DNA of 64,000 bases. Source: Zasmidium citrigriseum (taxonomy: Eukaryota; Ascomycota; Dothideomycetes; Mycosphaerellales; Mycosphaerellaceae). The notes below the pieces were generated by a model. That model did no database searches, had not been told where the DNA came from, and saw only the letters and a list, made by a program, of their open reading frames with translations. Below, piece after piece: positions 31,381 to 42,219 of the stretch. Location of the stretch: contig NHNW01000005.1 of NCBI GenBank assembly GCA_002786025.1, forward strand, positions 620,001-684,000. Direction: 5' to 3'. Positions within the stretch are counted from its first letter, which is position 1. Every line of letters starts with the position of its first letter. The position numbers were made by a program, and so were the translations under genes.

Positions 31381-32952
31381 CGCTTTCCTAAAATCTCTAT
31401 ATAATATCCTACCTTCTATTATAAATATTATTAATAAATAAACATTAATATTACTACCTCTCTATTAGAGCGCTATTATTCTTCTATAAAGCAATACGTA
31501 TACGCCTAAATCGAATTTATAAGCCTTACTACTAAGTTACCTTTCTACTATAGAGTTATTACTACTATTACTACTAAGTCCCTCTATTACTACTAAGTCC
31601 CTCCTACTAGCCTAGGTATCGTAGAAGAGGAGGATTACGCTTTAAGAGGAGGGTTATTTAGCTACTTAGTATAATACTTACTTTATAGAGGAAATACCTA
31701 CTTCTACTATTATAGTTATATACTTATCGACCTAGCTAGGGCTAGGGAAATATATATAGTACTACTATCTATTATTAATATTAGAGTAATAAGTAGATAG
31801 GCGGAACGGAGCCCTAATTATATAGGCTATAAGGATATAAGGATCTAAGGTTTAGTATAAGACCCTCTTCTCTATAATACTAAAGTAGAGTAGATTATTA
31901 GTATAACGTAAACGACGACGTTAATAATATTCTTATAAGTAAGTAAAGTACTAGCCGCCGCCGCCTAGGAAGTATTAGTTCTATAAGTAATCTAATATAT
32001 AATAGGAGGACCTTTAAGCTATAGTATAAAAGGGCTAATAAGTATATAGCGCTAATTGTTATTAAGCGTAAACGTCTTTAGACTTTAACTAGAGTCGAAG
32101 TCTTAGGACCTAAGTATACTCTTATAACCGACAGTACTAGATAACGTATAGTATCTAGGCGCCTCTTTTATAGCCGAGGAGACCGTTTAGTTTAGTTTAA
32201 TAAAAAGTCTAAGAGCCTACTAAAGTACGCTTACTAAAGTACGCTAAAGGACGTAAGACTAGATACTATACCCTTAATAGCTATAGGCCGTCGAAATAGA
32301 GTAGCTAGCCGCTAGTTTAGTATCGTAGCTCGATAGTTAGTAGTAGATATATTATATACCTTACGCTATTAAGAGCCTCCCTAAGGACGCTTTAAGCTAA
32401 ACCCCTAAACTCTACGCCTCTTAGAAGGCTAGCTAAGTAACTAGTCGACCCTTATACTAGGCCTACTTAGTATAACCGCGTAGGTAAGAGAGGTACCTCG
32501 CTAAGTACCCTAATAGTAGCTATAAAACTAAAGAGGTAGACCTAGGCGAGTAAAGAAGACTAAATAATAAGGATAAGGCGTACCTACTAACTAAGTAGAA
32601 TCTTATCGATTCCGGATAGATAGTAGGTATACTAAGGCTTAGATAACGCTCTAGTAGTATAGCGGCTAGGTTTAATAGTATCTAGTAAGATAGCTTAGTT
32701 AACGCCTTTAGCTTAGCGGCTTAGTTAACGCCCTTAGCTCGGTAGCTAGGTTTAATAGTACTTAGCGAGACGGCTTAGTTTAACGTTATTAGCTAGACGA
32801 GATAGGCTACTATAGGTACTCGATTATTTAGTAAGGTAGATAGTAGCTAGCCTACTACTTAGTTTTACGTCGTTAAGCTAGACGGATCTCTTCGTATACC
32901 TACTAGTTACTACTAAGCTAACTAATATACGACTCGCTATTATATATATAAG

Positions 32953-32957
32953 GTAGA
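32953..32957. repeat. Target-site duplication (left) of gypsy element 1
   Basis: GTAGA directly before the left LTR, repeated directly after the right LTR at 40155-40159. Five bases is the usual Ty3/gypsy length. Confidence 0.85.
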
Positions 32958-33140
32958 TGTCACGGTCGTAATAGACGTGAATCGAGAAGTTAACAAGTTT
33001 GTAGATAATCTACGAAGAGTTTCTAAGAAGCGCTTCCTTATAAGGGAGCTTCCTATCGATAAGGGTATCGATAGGGGCCTTAGGCATTAATGTTACGGGC
33101 TGCAGGCCAGTTAGTAGTAGCTAGGCAGTAGATCGTAACA
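32958..33140 (-). repeat. LTR of gypsy element 1 (left copy; element 3' LTR)
   Basis: 183 bp, TGTCACGG...TCGTAACA, with canonical TG...CA ends. Seven differences from the right copy, all transitions of the CpA/TpA or TpG/TpA kind. Confidence 0.92.
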
Positions 33141-33154
33141 CTACCCCCCCCTTT
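33141..33154 (-). other. Polypurine tract of gypsy element 1
   Basis: On the minus strand this reads AAAGGGGGGGGTAG directly before the element 3' LTR, the expected primer for plus-strand cDNA synthesis. It sets the orientation. Confidence 0.8.
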
Positions 33155-33949
33155 ACATGCTCTTTAGTCTCTTGAAGTAATAATATCGACGGCATAGGCG
33201 TCTTAACCTTACCGGTGCAAAAGGATTTTAGTTTAGGAGCGGTAGACGAAGGAGCAACGTCCTTATACAACTTTTGCTCGGTACTTATGCGGGCGACGTG
33301 CTACGCCGATAGACTAAGGAGGGAGTTATCGTAGTCTTCGCTTGTTGTCGAAACCTCTAGTAAGGTTATCTTAGAAGCAGGCGCGTAGAGATCTATACCG
33401 CTACTCTACGCTTCCGTAACGGGTTGTAGGATTGGGTTGCATTTGTTACCTAAGCGGGCATACGCTCTAGCTTTACTATGCTCTTTAATTCCTTAATTAA
33501 CGCAGTTAGGTTAGCCTTACGAGTATACAGCCGCCGACGGACTCGAGTCGATAGTAGTAGAAACAGGTCCTATGCGCCCCTCGTTAGGGATCTAGTCCGA
33601 CGGCGGCTATAGTATAGAGTGTCCGTATATAGACGACTAAGGATTGTTATGCTAGAAGTCCGTAATAGAGGCGGCCGAATACTATTCCATTTCCTTAGCG
33701 GGCTCCAAGGTTGTATTATTATAACCCTTCTATTTAACCTTATACTAGACCTACTTCGGGCCCTTCTTATTCTTCTCTCTTACGCCCTTACCTCGGTGCT
33801 TTTCCGCGATAGCATCTTGTATCTCTTCCACCTCGTATTCTTAGTATTCGGTGCCGTACTAGTTCTAGACGAGGATAGGCGGCGGAGGCGGTTCTTATTA
33901 CTCGGGTAGTAGATCGTTAGTAGCTAGTTAAAGTAGGTTAGTGTTAAAG

Positions 33950-36900
33950 ACATTATCGAGTATAGATAGCGATTTAGGGAGGTCGAGGCGGTAGGCACCG
34001 TATAGTAGTACTTCTTAGATAGGGTATAGGCTAGTAAAGCGGATGTCGAGTTTCTTGGAAGGTCGCTCGGTGTTCTAGTTCTTCGTATTAATGTAGACGA
34101 GGTTACCGACCTTATAGGTAGTTGGAGCGAAACGCTTACGATTAGCGAATTTAGCGTGTAACGCTTAAGCTAGCTTAATCTACTATCGCACGTAATAGTA
34201 AATGTTATTCATTCGTTTTGCGAACGTATTAGCCGCTTCGGCGTCTAAGCGTTACTTATAGGGCATAACCGAGGGCATATCTTTTACTAGATTAATCTCG
34301 GTAAAGGGGAGGTTGCGCCCTAGATTAGTAAAGAAGGGCGACACGCTAGTTGTCGTAGAGGCATAGTTGTTTGCTACAAACTCTACTATTAGAAGCTAGT
34401 CGGCCTAGTCGCTTTAAGTATAGTTACAGAATGCTCGCAGGTATTGTTCTATAACCTTATTCGTATTCTCGGATTAACTATCGGTCTACGGGTAGTAGGA
34501 GGAGGATAACTTCCTCTAGGTGCTAAGAATAGCGTAGAGCCTCTTCTAGAAGGCGGAAACAAATTAACGTCCTCGGTCTAAAATGATGTCCTTAGGCTAG
34601 CTATAACGACTCCACACATAGCGAATAAAGACCCGTACGTAGTAGTTAGCTTTTATAGATCTTACGGGTATTAGGTGTCGTTCTTTCGTTAGGCGGCAGG
34701 TAATAGTTATAATGTTAAAGTAAGCCACCTTATCTAAGAGGCTACGGCTTTTAGGGAGATCTATAACGAAGTCGACGGAGATACTCTACTATAGTTGGTA
34801 CGGAGTTAGTAATAGGTAGAGTAGGGCCTATAACTAGCGCTACAGTCCACGTATGTATTTGTAAGTTCTACAGTTCCGGTAGTATTAGTATATCGTGCGG
34901 GCCATAGATAGCTAGAAGAAGTTTCTTACTACTAGCTCGTAGAACTTCGCTAGGGCAGGATAGCCCGCGGCGACGTTATCGTAACAGTCTCGTAGGATTC
35001 GCGTACGTACTAGGGTGTTGTTACCTAGTATAAGGATACTATTGCCGCTATACCGATTGCGAACGGTAATAAGGCCGTTAATAGCTTAATAGTCCTCGCG
35101 ATAAAGCTTTAGCCTATCTAGGTACGGGACCTTCTCCTTACCTCTCGTAAGTTAATCTAAGGCGGCTTTAACGTCTAACTCTTTATATAGTTCTCGAACT
35201 TCGTCGATTAATCTATCTATACGACTAGCGTATTCGGCGTCGATATCTAGTCCGGACAAGTTAAGTATCTAATAGGGCTTAATAACAATCCTCTACTAGT
35301 ACTAGATCCTTAGGTTATCCGAGTTCACGGGGATATCCTAAGAGCGCCGTATAAGGGCGTTAGGCTTAGTGTTGCTCTTGCCCGGTTAGTATACGATAGT
35401 AAAATTGAATTGGGACAAGAACTCGGCCTAGCGAGCCTAGCGCCGGTTAAGCTACTTCGTAGTTATGAAGTACTCTAGATTCTTATAGTCTGAAAGCACT
35501 TTTACGGGCTCGTCTTCGTTGTCGGCGAGTTTAGGTCTCTATTCCTCGAAGGCCTTAACGATAGCTATAAGTTCCTTATCGTAAATATCGTAGTTGCATT
35601 CTACGGGTGTTATCTTCTTCGATAGGAAGGCGACTAGACGGAGGAGTCTATCTACACCTCTCTAGGAGAGTACGGCGGTAGTAACGAAATTAGAGGTATC
35701 TGTCTTAAGTACTATTTCTAACCCTAGCGTGTAGTAGGCTAGAATTGGCGCGGAGATAAAGCGTTGCTTAAGGTGGTCGAACGCTTACTAGCAACGTTCG
35801 GTCCATGTAAAGACTAGCTTTCTACCGTTAGAGTCTTCCGTAGTCCTCGTAAGGTTAGTTAAGGGGGCTACGATCTTCGAGAACTTCTTAATAAATCGTC
35901 GGTAGAAGTTTGCGAAGCTAAGGAAGGATTGGACGTCCTTTATACTACGTGGAGTTTCCCAATTAACTATAGCGTCGACCTTCTCTAGATCTATACGGAT
36001 ACTGTCTTAGCCGACGATAAGTCTAAGATACTTAGTTTCCTATACGTGGAATTAGCATTTATCGATGTCGATTTGGAGGCTAGTATCTCTCAAGCGCTCG
36101 AGTACCTTGTAGACGTGTTGCTAGTGTTCCTCTAACGAGTCTAAGAAAATTAGGACATCGTCGAGGTATACTAAGGCGAAATCGTCGAGGTAATCTCGGA
36201 GGGCTCGATTAATAGCAGACTAAAACGTTAACGGTACGTTACATAGGCTAAAGGGTATAGCTAAGTATTCGAACTAGCTATATCGTATAGTAAATACGGT
36301 TATCTATTCTTGTCCTTATGTAATACGGATTCGGTTGAAAGTAGCGATAACGTCTAGCTTCGTAAAGTACTTCTTCCCGCTCAAACGGTTTAAAGTATTA
36401 GATACGAGTAGTATTAGATATCTACTCTTAATAGTAAGGGCGTTAAGTACTCGGTAGTTAATGCAAATTCGCAACCCTCCTCCGGGCTTACGGACGACAA
36501 TAACTAGCGATATAGCGGGTAAGTTGCTCTCGCGGATTATTTTCTTTAAGAGTTGTTTATCGACCTATTTCTTAACTGTATTATTCTCCTTTTAGGATAA
36601 AGGATATAGGCGTTTATACGGAGGTTTAGCGCCCTCCTTAAGGATAATTTCATAATTAATCCCCGGACGGTGTAGGGGCAAGATATCTACTCCTTTACGT
36701 AAGAAGGCGTCTAAAAGGTAATAGTATTTAGGTAGCAGTTTGTCTCGTAGGTTAACGTCGGATTTCCCTACTATGAACTTATCGAAGTCTTCTATAGATA
36801 TACCGTGAACGGCAAGAGTAGCGTCTACCTAATCCTACAATCGAGCGTTACCGCGGGCTAGATAGGTAATCTATAGAGCGGTAACGTCGGTATCGGGTCG

Positions 36901-37560
36901 GTAAGCTATAGACATGTACGTCTTGAATAACATACCGTAATATTCAACTTCTTCTAAGCTAACGTCTTCTTTCGTAAAAGGTGTAGGTATTATAGAAGTA
37001 GTTTCTTTATTAGAGGGTGTACTGTCCTTCTTCGAGGAGAAGTCGATAATCTCGTATAGCGATAGGGGAGGTTTCGGTAGGTGTAGGGTCGATAAGGTTT
37101 AGATAATACTTCCGCTAGGATAGTTATATTCTCCTCTATAGTAGTCGGAGTAGAAGGCAATACGGCCGGTAGACTAGTAAACGAAGGGTTTATACTTTAC
37201 GAACTACGAGAGGCTAAGAACTAGGTTATATTATACGTTAGTAATAAACGCGACAACCTATTCAAGGTGTCCGTTAATATCTAGATTGACGAGGGTGCCG
37301 TAAGTAATACGGCTAGTAGTAGAGCTACTATCGGCGAGGTTGAGAGACCTGGAGCGGTTAAGAGGGATAAAGGGTAACTTAGAGGCGCGAGCGAAGGCGG
37401 TTTAAACGATAACAGAAGTAGTACCTAGGTCGAGAAAGGAGCGAGCTTTGTAGCCGTTAACTTTAGATTGCAAGACTATATAAGGTTCAATGTTAGGTAA
37501 TACTCTAGTAGCTAATACTAATAGTTATTCGGTCTAGGCGTCTTCCGAGATCTTTAAAGG
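33950..37560 (-). pseudogene. RIP-inactivated pol of gypsy element 1 (protease, RT, RNase H, integrase)
   Basis: Read on the minus strand. Protease-like SFLDLGTTSVIV lies near 37405-37445. Reverse transcriptase shows FSLCNVPLTF followed by TAG where Gln is expected, then DYLDDFALVYLDDVLIF at about 36145-36195, with the catalytic YLDD codons at 36157-36168. RNase H has KTDTSNFVTTAVLS near 35675-35710. Integrase shows SVDFVIDLPKS near 34745-34780 and PKDIILDRGR near 34570-34600. All are family signatures of Ty3/gypsy polyproteins. In-frame TAG/TAA codons mostly stand where Gln or Trp would be expected. Ends are approximate because frames cannot be followed base by base. Confidence 0.8.
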
Positions 37561-39700
37561 TCCGTCTTTATATCTACTAACTACCGCGCTTAGGTAGTAG
37601 AGTTGCTATTTCCCTAGCCTTCCTTCTTAGGCTTAGGGTCGTCTTTCTTGTCGTCTTGTATAGCGGTGCCAGAGGTATTAACGGCACGGCTATTATTAGT
37701 AAACCTATTTATTAGGTAGGAGGAGTCCTTTAGGCGATATCCGACTTCGCGGTAGCGGAAGTAGCGGTTCTCCTTCATGTACTTAGTGCGCTCGTTAGTA
37801 GTAAGCTTAGGTAGGTTGCGATATTTCTCTAGAAGGTTGTTCGAGCCGGGTTAGTTATTATTAGTACCGTTTCCTAATTTCTTATTTCTACCTCCGCTAC
37901 CCTACTTCTTCTCCTTACTACGAGGGAAGCGGCGGTCTATCTCCTTAAAGTTATCGTCTATATTAGTGTAGCGCTAGATAAGATCTTTAACGGATTTCGT
38001 AGGATTGCTAGTAAGCTTCGATCGATACTTAGCCGTAAGCTTCTACCTTAACTAGTATAATTCGGTAGTAGGGAGCCAGCCTATATAAGGGCGCAGCTTC
38101 TAGTAGCGAGTAAAGAAGTCGTTAAACGACTTATCTTAGCCTTGCTTGTAGTAGGTTATCTCGTCGTAAGCCTTTCCTACGCGGTTGTATTTACCGAAAC
38201 GTTCCTCTAGGAACGTAAGTATCTCTTTAAGGTTCTAAAATAGCAGGTCGGTGTTAAAGTCTTTACCGAGCCGAGAGGGTACTCGGGCCTTAAGCGTCTC
38301 CTAAGGAGTGCCCTTAGTACAACTATATATATAAGAAAGGCAAGCGTTGTTGTCTCGGAAGGTCGTAATATCGAGCTTGTTCTTAAGCTAGCGAAGCTAG
38401 CGTTAGTAGGATAAGGTGCTATTATAGCTAAACTTCTTAGGGTCGGCGACCGCTCGGTCGGTAGTGTAGCCCTTACTTAAAGTAGAGTTAAAGGAAGTAA
38501 CCTCCGTTTAGTTAGTACAGACAGTATCGCGGTTAGGCGTGTAGTACTTCTTTCGGGGGGCTGGGTTGTTACGGCGGCTAGCGTCATCGCTATTAGATTC
38601 GTTGCTACTATAGCTACTATTACTGCCTAGGTTAGAAGGGGCCTTACGAGCCTTACGCGGGTGGACCGGAGGTGTTAGAGATATAGAGGAAGGCTACGAA
38701 CGGTTGCGGCGATCTTCTAATAGCGACCTAGCTAACTAGAAGCGAGGATAGCGAGATAGGTCTCGAGAGCGTCCGCGCTTGTTAGATGGACTAGTACTCG
38801 CTTTCTTAAGTTCCTTCTTAAGGTCCTTAATGCGGCGGCGGAGGTTTATCTCCTCGCCTTCTAGCTATATATTCTAGCTCTCGTTAACGTTAGCCTAAGC
38901 GGTAGCTTCGTCTAGTTATTACTAGGCTCGTTAAAGTTTATCTTCAACTTCCTTAAGTTGGGCCTTAGCGGCCTTAGTCTTATTGTACTAGTCATCGGCT
39001 CGCTTAATGTACTTATCGATAAGTCTAGCTCTATAGGGATCCTTCTTAGTTAAAGAGGCCGTAAGCTTACGTAACTTGTCGAGAGCGTTACGAAGGACGC
39101 TAATCTTGTCCTTAGACATATCGTACAGTTGGGAGAGGCAATCGATATAACGTATTGCCCGTACGTAGTTCTAATAGATCGTAAGGATAAGTTGGTGGGC
39201 TAGCTTAGGTTCGTCGTCGATAAGAGACTTTAGGCTAGCGTTATCGAGGTCTTTAAGTCGGTCTACGTAGACCTTCTTAGGGACGATAGGATCCAAGTCC
39301 TCTTCGTCGTCTTTATCGTCCTTAAGGAGGACGTACTTCTTATTTATAGTATCTTTAGAGTAGACTTTAGTATTAGGGAAGAACTATGCGATATTAATCT
39401 TGCTTGACGCGGCTTCTACCTCGTCGACCTTCTTCTTAGTCTCTTAGGCTATCTTTACGATATCCTTCTCTTTCTAGTCGAGCCGGCTGTAGTTAGCCTT
39501 AAACTCTAGGTTCTCTTCGCTCTAGGTAAACACCTAGGTGTTAGCGGTGTCAACGTTACGCTAAAGGAGCTCGTTAGGAAGGACGGAGGTTCGTATCTAG
39601 GTAGGCTTCTAGCGGTCGGTATCGGTAGCTTTCGCTATAATTGCGTTTAGTAACTGGAGGTTTCTAAGTACTTTTAGTGTATCGTTTACTATTAGAAACG
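37561..39700 (-). pseudogene. RIP-inactivated gag of gypsy element 1
   Basis: Charged, helix-rich text on the minus strand upstream of pol. Near 37730-37780 it reads NRYFRYREVGYR, which matches a CCHC zinc knuckle (CxxCxxxGHxxxxC) in which the first two Cys have become Tyr (TGC to TAC) and the His has become Tyr (CAC to TAC): the amino-acid footprint expected of RIP. Ends approximate. Confidence 0.6.
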
Positions 39701-39971
39701 ATAGAAGTTCTCCTTCGGAGGAGCGGGTGCTATATACCGTAATAACTATCGTAACTAGGTATATCCAAGAGTAACGCCTTGCTAAACGCTATAATAAACC
39801 AATGTAATCGTAACTATAACTGTAATAAGACTAGGAACTGCTCTAAACTCTAAGAAACGCCGTTTGCTCTAAAGACCGGACGAAAGGACGATAACGGTAA
39901 CTATAACGGTGACGGTAAGGTGTCGGTGACTATAACAATAATCGTTAACGATGAAAAGAGGTCTACAAAAG

Positions 39972-40154
39972 TGTCACGGTCGTAATAGACGTGAATCGAG
40001 AAGTTAACAAGTTTGTAGACAATCTACGAAGAGTTTCTAAGAAGCGCTTCCTTATAAGGGAGCTTCCTATCGATAAGGGTATCGATAGGGGCCTTAGGCA
40101 TTAATGTTACGGGCTGTAGGCTAGTTGGCAGTAGCTAGGCAGTGGATCGTAATA
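39972..40154 (-). repeat. LTR of gypsy element 1 (right copy; element 5' LTR)
   Basis: 183 bp, direct repeat of 32958-33140, ending TCGTAATA where the other copy has TCGTAACA. Followed by the target duplication GTAGA. The bases just inside it do not give a clear TGG-type primer binding site. Confidence 0.92.
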
Positions 40155-40378
40155 GTAGATTATAGAGGTATAGAGGTAGATAAAAGGAAGAAGAAGGAAG
40201 AGCGTAAGCGACGAAGTTTTAACCTACGTATAAGTAGTAGCGCGATATAATATTAGCGCTAGTAAAGTAAGGTAAGGTATTAAATAGATATCTATATAAA
40301 TAAGCGGAGTTTATAGAGTTTAAACTTAGGCGTTTTAAGAAAGAGTTAGAGGTAGATATAGGAAAGGATAATTTAGCT

Positions 40379-40417
40379 ATTCTTCTATAAAGTAGTAGCT
40401 TTACTTTATAGAGAAAT
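40379..40417. repeat. Short palindrome, family copy c
   Basis: Arms ATTCTTCTATAAAGTA and TACTTTATAGAGAAAT around a 7-base centre, with one mismatch. Confidence 0.5.
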
Positions 40418-40508
40418 TCGAGCGTAGGAATATTCTAGCGCTAGTAGGTAGGTTATTCTCGGATCGATTAGTAGTAATAGGGGTTACTAGTAGCCGCTAA
40501 AGTTACGT

Positions 40509-40547
40509 ATTCTTTTACGAAGCTAGGCTAGTACTTCGTAGAAGAAT
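40509..40547. repeat. Short palindrome, family copy d
   Basis: Arms ATTCTTTTACGAAG and CTTCGTAGAAGAAT around an 11-base centre. Confidence 0.5.
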
Positions 40548-40595
40548 TCGAAGCTCTAACCGCTAGTATATTCTCCTACCCTCGACGATAGATAC

Positions 40596-40962
40596 TATAG
40601 GCTAGTTAAGGGTAGGCTATATTAGCTACCGAGGCTACTAGCTACTAGCGCCGGCACCTACTAGCTAGGCGTCTCTTTTAAGACGAAAGCGGCTTCTCTT
40701 CTTCTATTTATTAGATATATATATACTACTTTTTAGATATAGATAGATATAGTAAAATCCTATATACTAAACTTCTCGTTCTTCTCTTTCCTACTTATTA
40801 TAGCCGCTAAACTAATATAGCTACCTACCGAATCGTTCCTAGCTTAAGACGAATAGAGCTATATTATACTACCTATACGAACCGACTACTTATAACCTAC
40901 CTTTAGCTCTATTTTACTACTCGGTACCTATAGTAGGGTTAGACTACGGGCGCTAGGTTATA
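40596..40962 (+). repeat. Left LTR of retroelement 2
   Basis: 367 bp beginning TATAGGCTAG and ending GGTTATA; TG...CA ends would give TA...TA after RIP. It is about 98% identical to the right copy, with eight transitions and no transversions seen. Confidence 0.88.
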
Positions 40963-42132
40963 TTTTTAGTAGTTAGTACGAGGGTAGGAGATATACCTAT
41001 CTTCTCTAGCTACCTAACCGATTCCTCTCGCGATACCCGAGACTAGCGAACTCGTAACGAATATAGTACTCGAATAAGGAATAGAAGAATAGAAGACTAT
41101 AAGAGTAGCGCTAGCGCTTTAAAAAGAGTTATATTACGAATATATAGATACCTATATACCGCTTAGATATACCGTATATACGAACGATTTACGATACCCG
41201 CGTTAGGACATAGAAATAGGCCCGCTTCTATAGTCCTTTATAAGTAATAGGTATACTCGCTAATCGCTAAAATCGCTAATAGTTAAATCGCTACTCGCTA
41301 ACTAGAGGACTCGGTATCTAATATACGAAGGCGCTAAGTATTAGGTCTAAGATTCTTAACTATAAGATATATACGACCTCTTTCTAGGGAGGAATATTAC
41401 CTCGCTACTAGAAATAAGCGGGTATAGTAAAGACCCCGAAAGTCGCCTTCTCGTACCCTTATCCTTCTAATATTATAAGCTAGTTTCTTTTATTAGTAAT
41501 AGGACTAGTTCGTAACGGAATAATAGCTCTAGTAAATACTAGAGCTATTAAATAGAGAAACTAGAGATTAAGTTATCTAGGAATAGCTTTAAGGATTAGG
41601 TATTACAAAGGAATTAATAGGGTAGTAGCCGCTTATTAAGCTAAAGATCCTCGTAAAACTAGTTTAGGAAATTAGATTAAATATAGCTAATATCTATATA
41701 GTATCCTAGTAGCGAATATAGCTTTTAGGTTATCCCTTCGAAGGCCGACGAGTATATCTTATTCGTAAGGTCGCTACTACCGTTACTCGGATCGTCGACT
41801 TCTAAGAATACCGCTTAACGCCTAATACTCGATATTTGCCTAACCGCCTATACTACTACGCTACCGTACTACTTACACCTTATCTCTATCGTTTATCCCT
41901 TTACTTTTAACTAAAAAACATATACTAAACTCGCCCTATCTATTTTAGTCCTATCTTTACGACGTCGTTTTAAGATTTACCCCTATTTCTCGAGTTTCTA
42001 ATTTTTTAGCTATTACTACTAATTAAAATCTATAAAATATTTACCTTCTTCGTTTACGATATTTAAGGACGCTTTCGTATCTATTTTGTAACCCTATATT
42101 ACCCTATATAGGTAATAATTCTTTACTTCTAA
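40963..42132. other. 5' leader of retroelement 2
   Basis: About 1.2 kb between the left LTR and the first hairpin. CpA/TpG-depleted, no coding frame recognised and no clear primer binding site next to the LTR. Confidence 0.45.
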
Positions 42133-42157
42133 GTTTATACCCTAGCGGGGTACGATC
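42133..42157 (+). repeat. Hairpin motif, copy 1 of 6
   Basis: GTTTATACCC-TAGCG-GGGTACGATC. The stem TACCC/GGGTA is perfect. Lies at the start of the gag-protease frame. Confidence 0.6.
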
Positions 42158-42219
42158 TCGTTAATTACCTACTAGAAACTACTACCCTAACTCCTAACCG
42201 CTCTAGTTAAGCTAAATTA

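Larger units (their letters stand above)
31081..32957. other. RIP-degraded repeat DNA 3' of the helicase remnant
   Basis: Highly AT-rich, CpA/TpG-depleted sequence with no readable domain. It contains two short palindromes (31235-31272, 31342-31380), a half-copy at about 31477-31503, and degenerate direct repeats around 32655-32790 built on GCGGCTTAGTTAACGCC and GCTAGGTTTAATAGTA. The minus-strand gypsy element interrupts it at 32958, so it continues at 40155. Confidence 0.5.
32958..40154 (-). mobile_element. Full-length Ty3/gypsy LTR retrotransposon 1 (coding strand minus)
   Basis: A 7197-bp element with 183-bp LTRs, 5-bp target duplication GTAGA and a polypurine tract beside the left LTR, which fixes minus orientation. 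Reading leftward the order is gag with a zinc-knuckle remnant, protease, reverse transcriptase, RNase H and integrase: the Ty3/gypsy order. Every frame is interrupted by RIP-type stops. Unlike the surrounding DNA it still contains many CA and TG dinucleotides, and its two LTRs differ at only seven sites, so it probably inserted late into already mutated sequence. It cannot encode active protein as it stands. Confidence 0.92.
40155..40595. other. Mutated host DNA between two insertions
   Basis: Starts with the GTAGA duplication and is presumably the continuation of the sequence ending at 32957. CpA/TpG-depleted. It contains two palindromes of the recurring family (40379-40417 and 40509-40547). 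No coding text recognised. Confidence 0.55.

Noticed and set aside
33619..33909. 96-codon plus-strand frame in gypsy element 1
   Set aside because: Lies antisense to the element's coding strand; hydrophobic and low-complexity from AT-rich codons.
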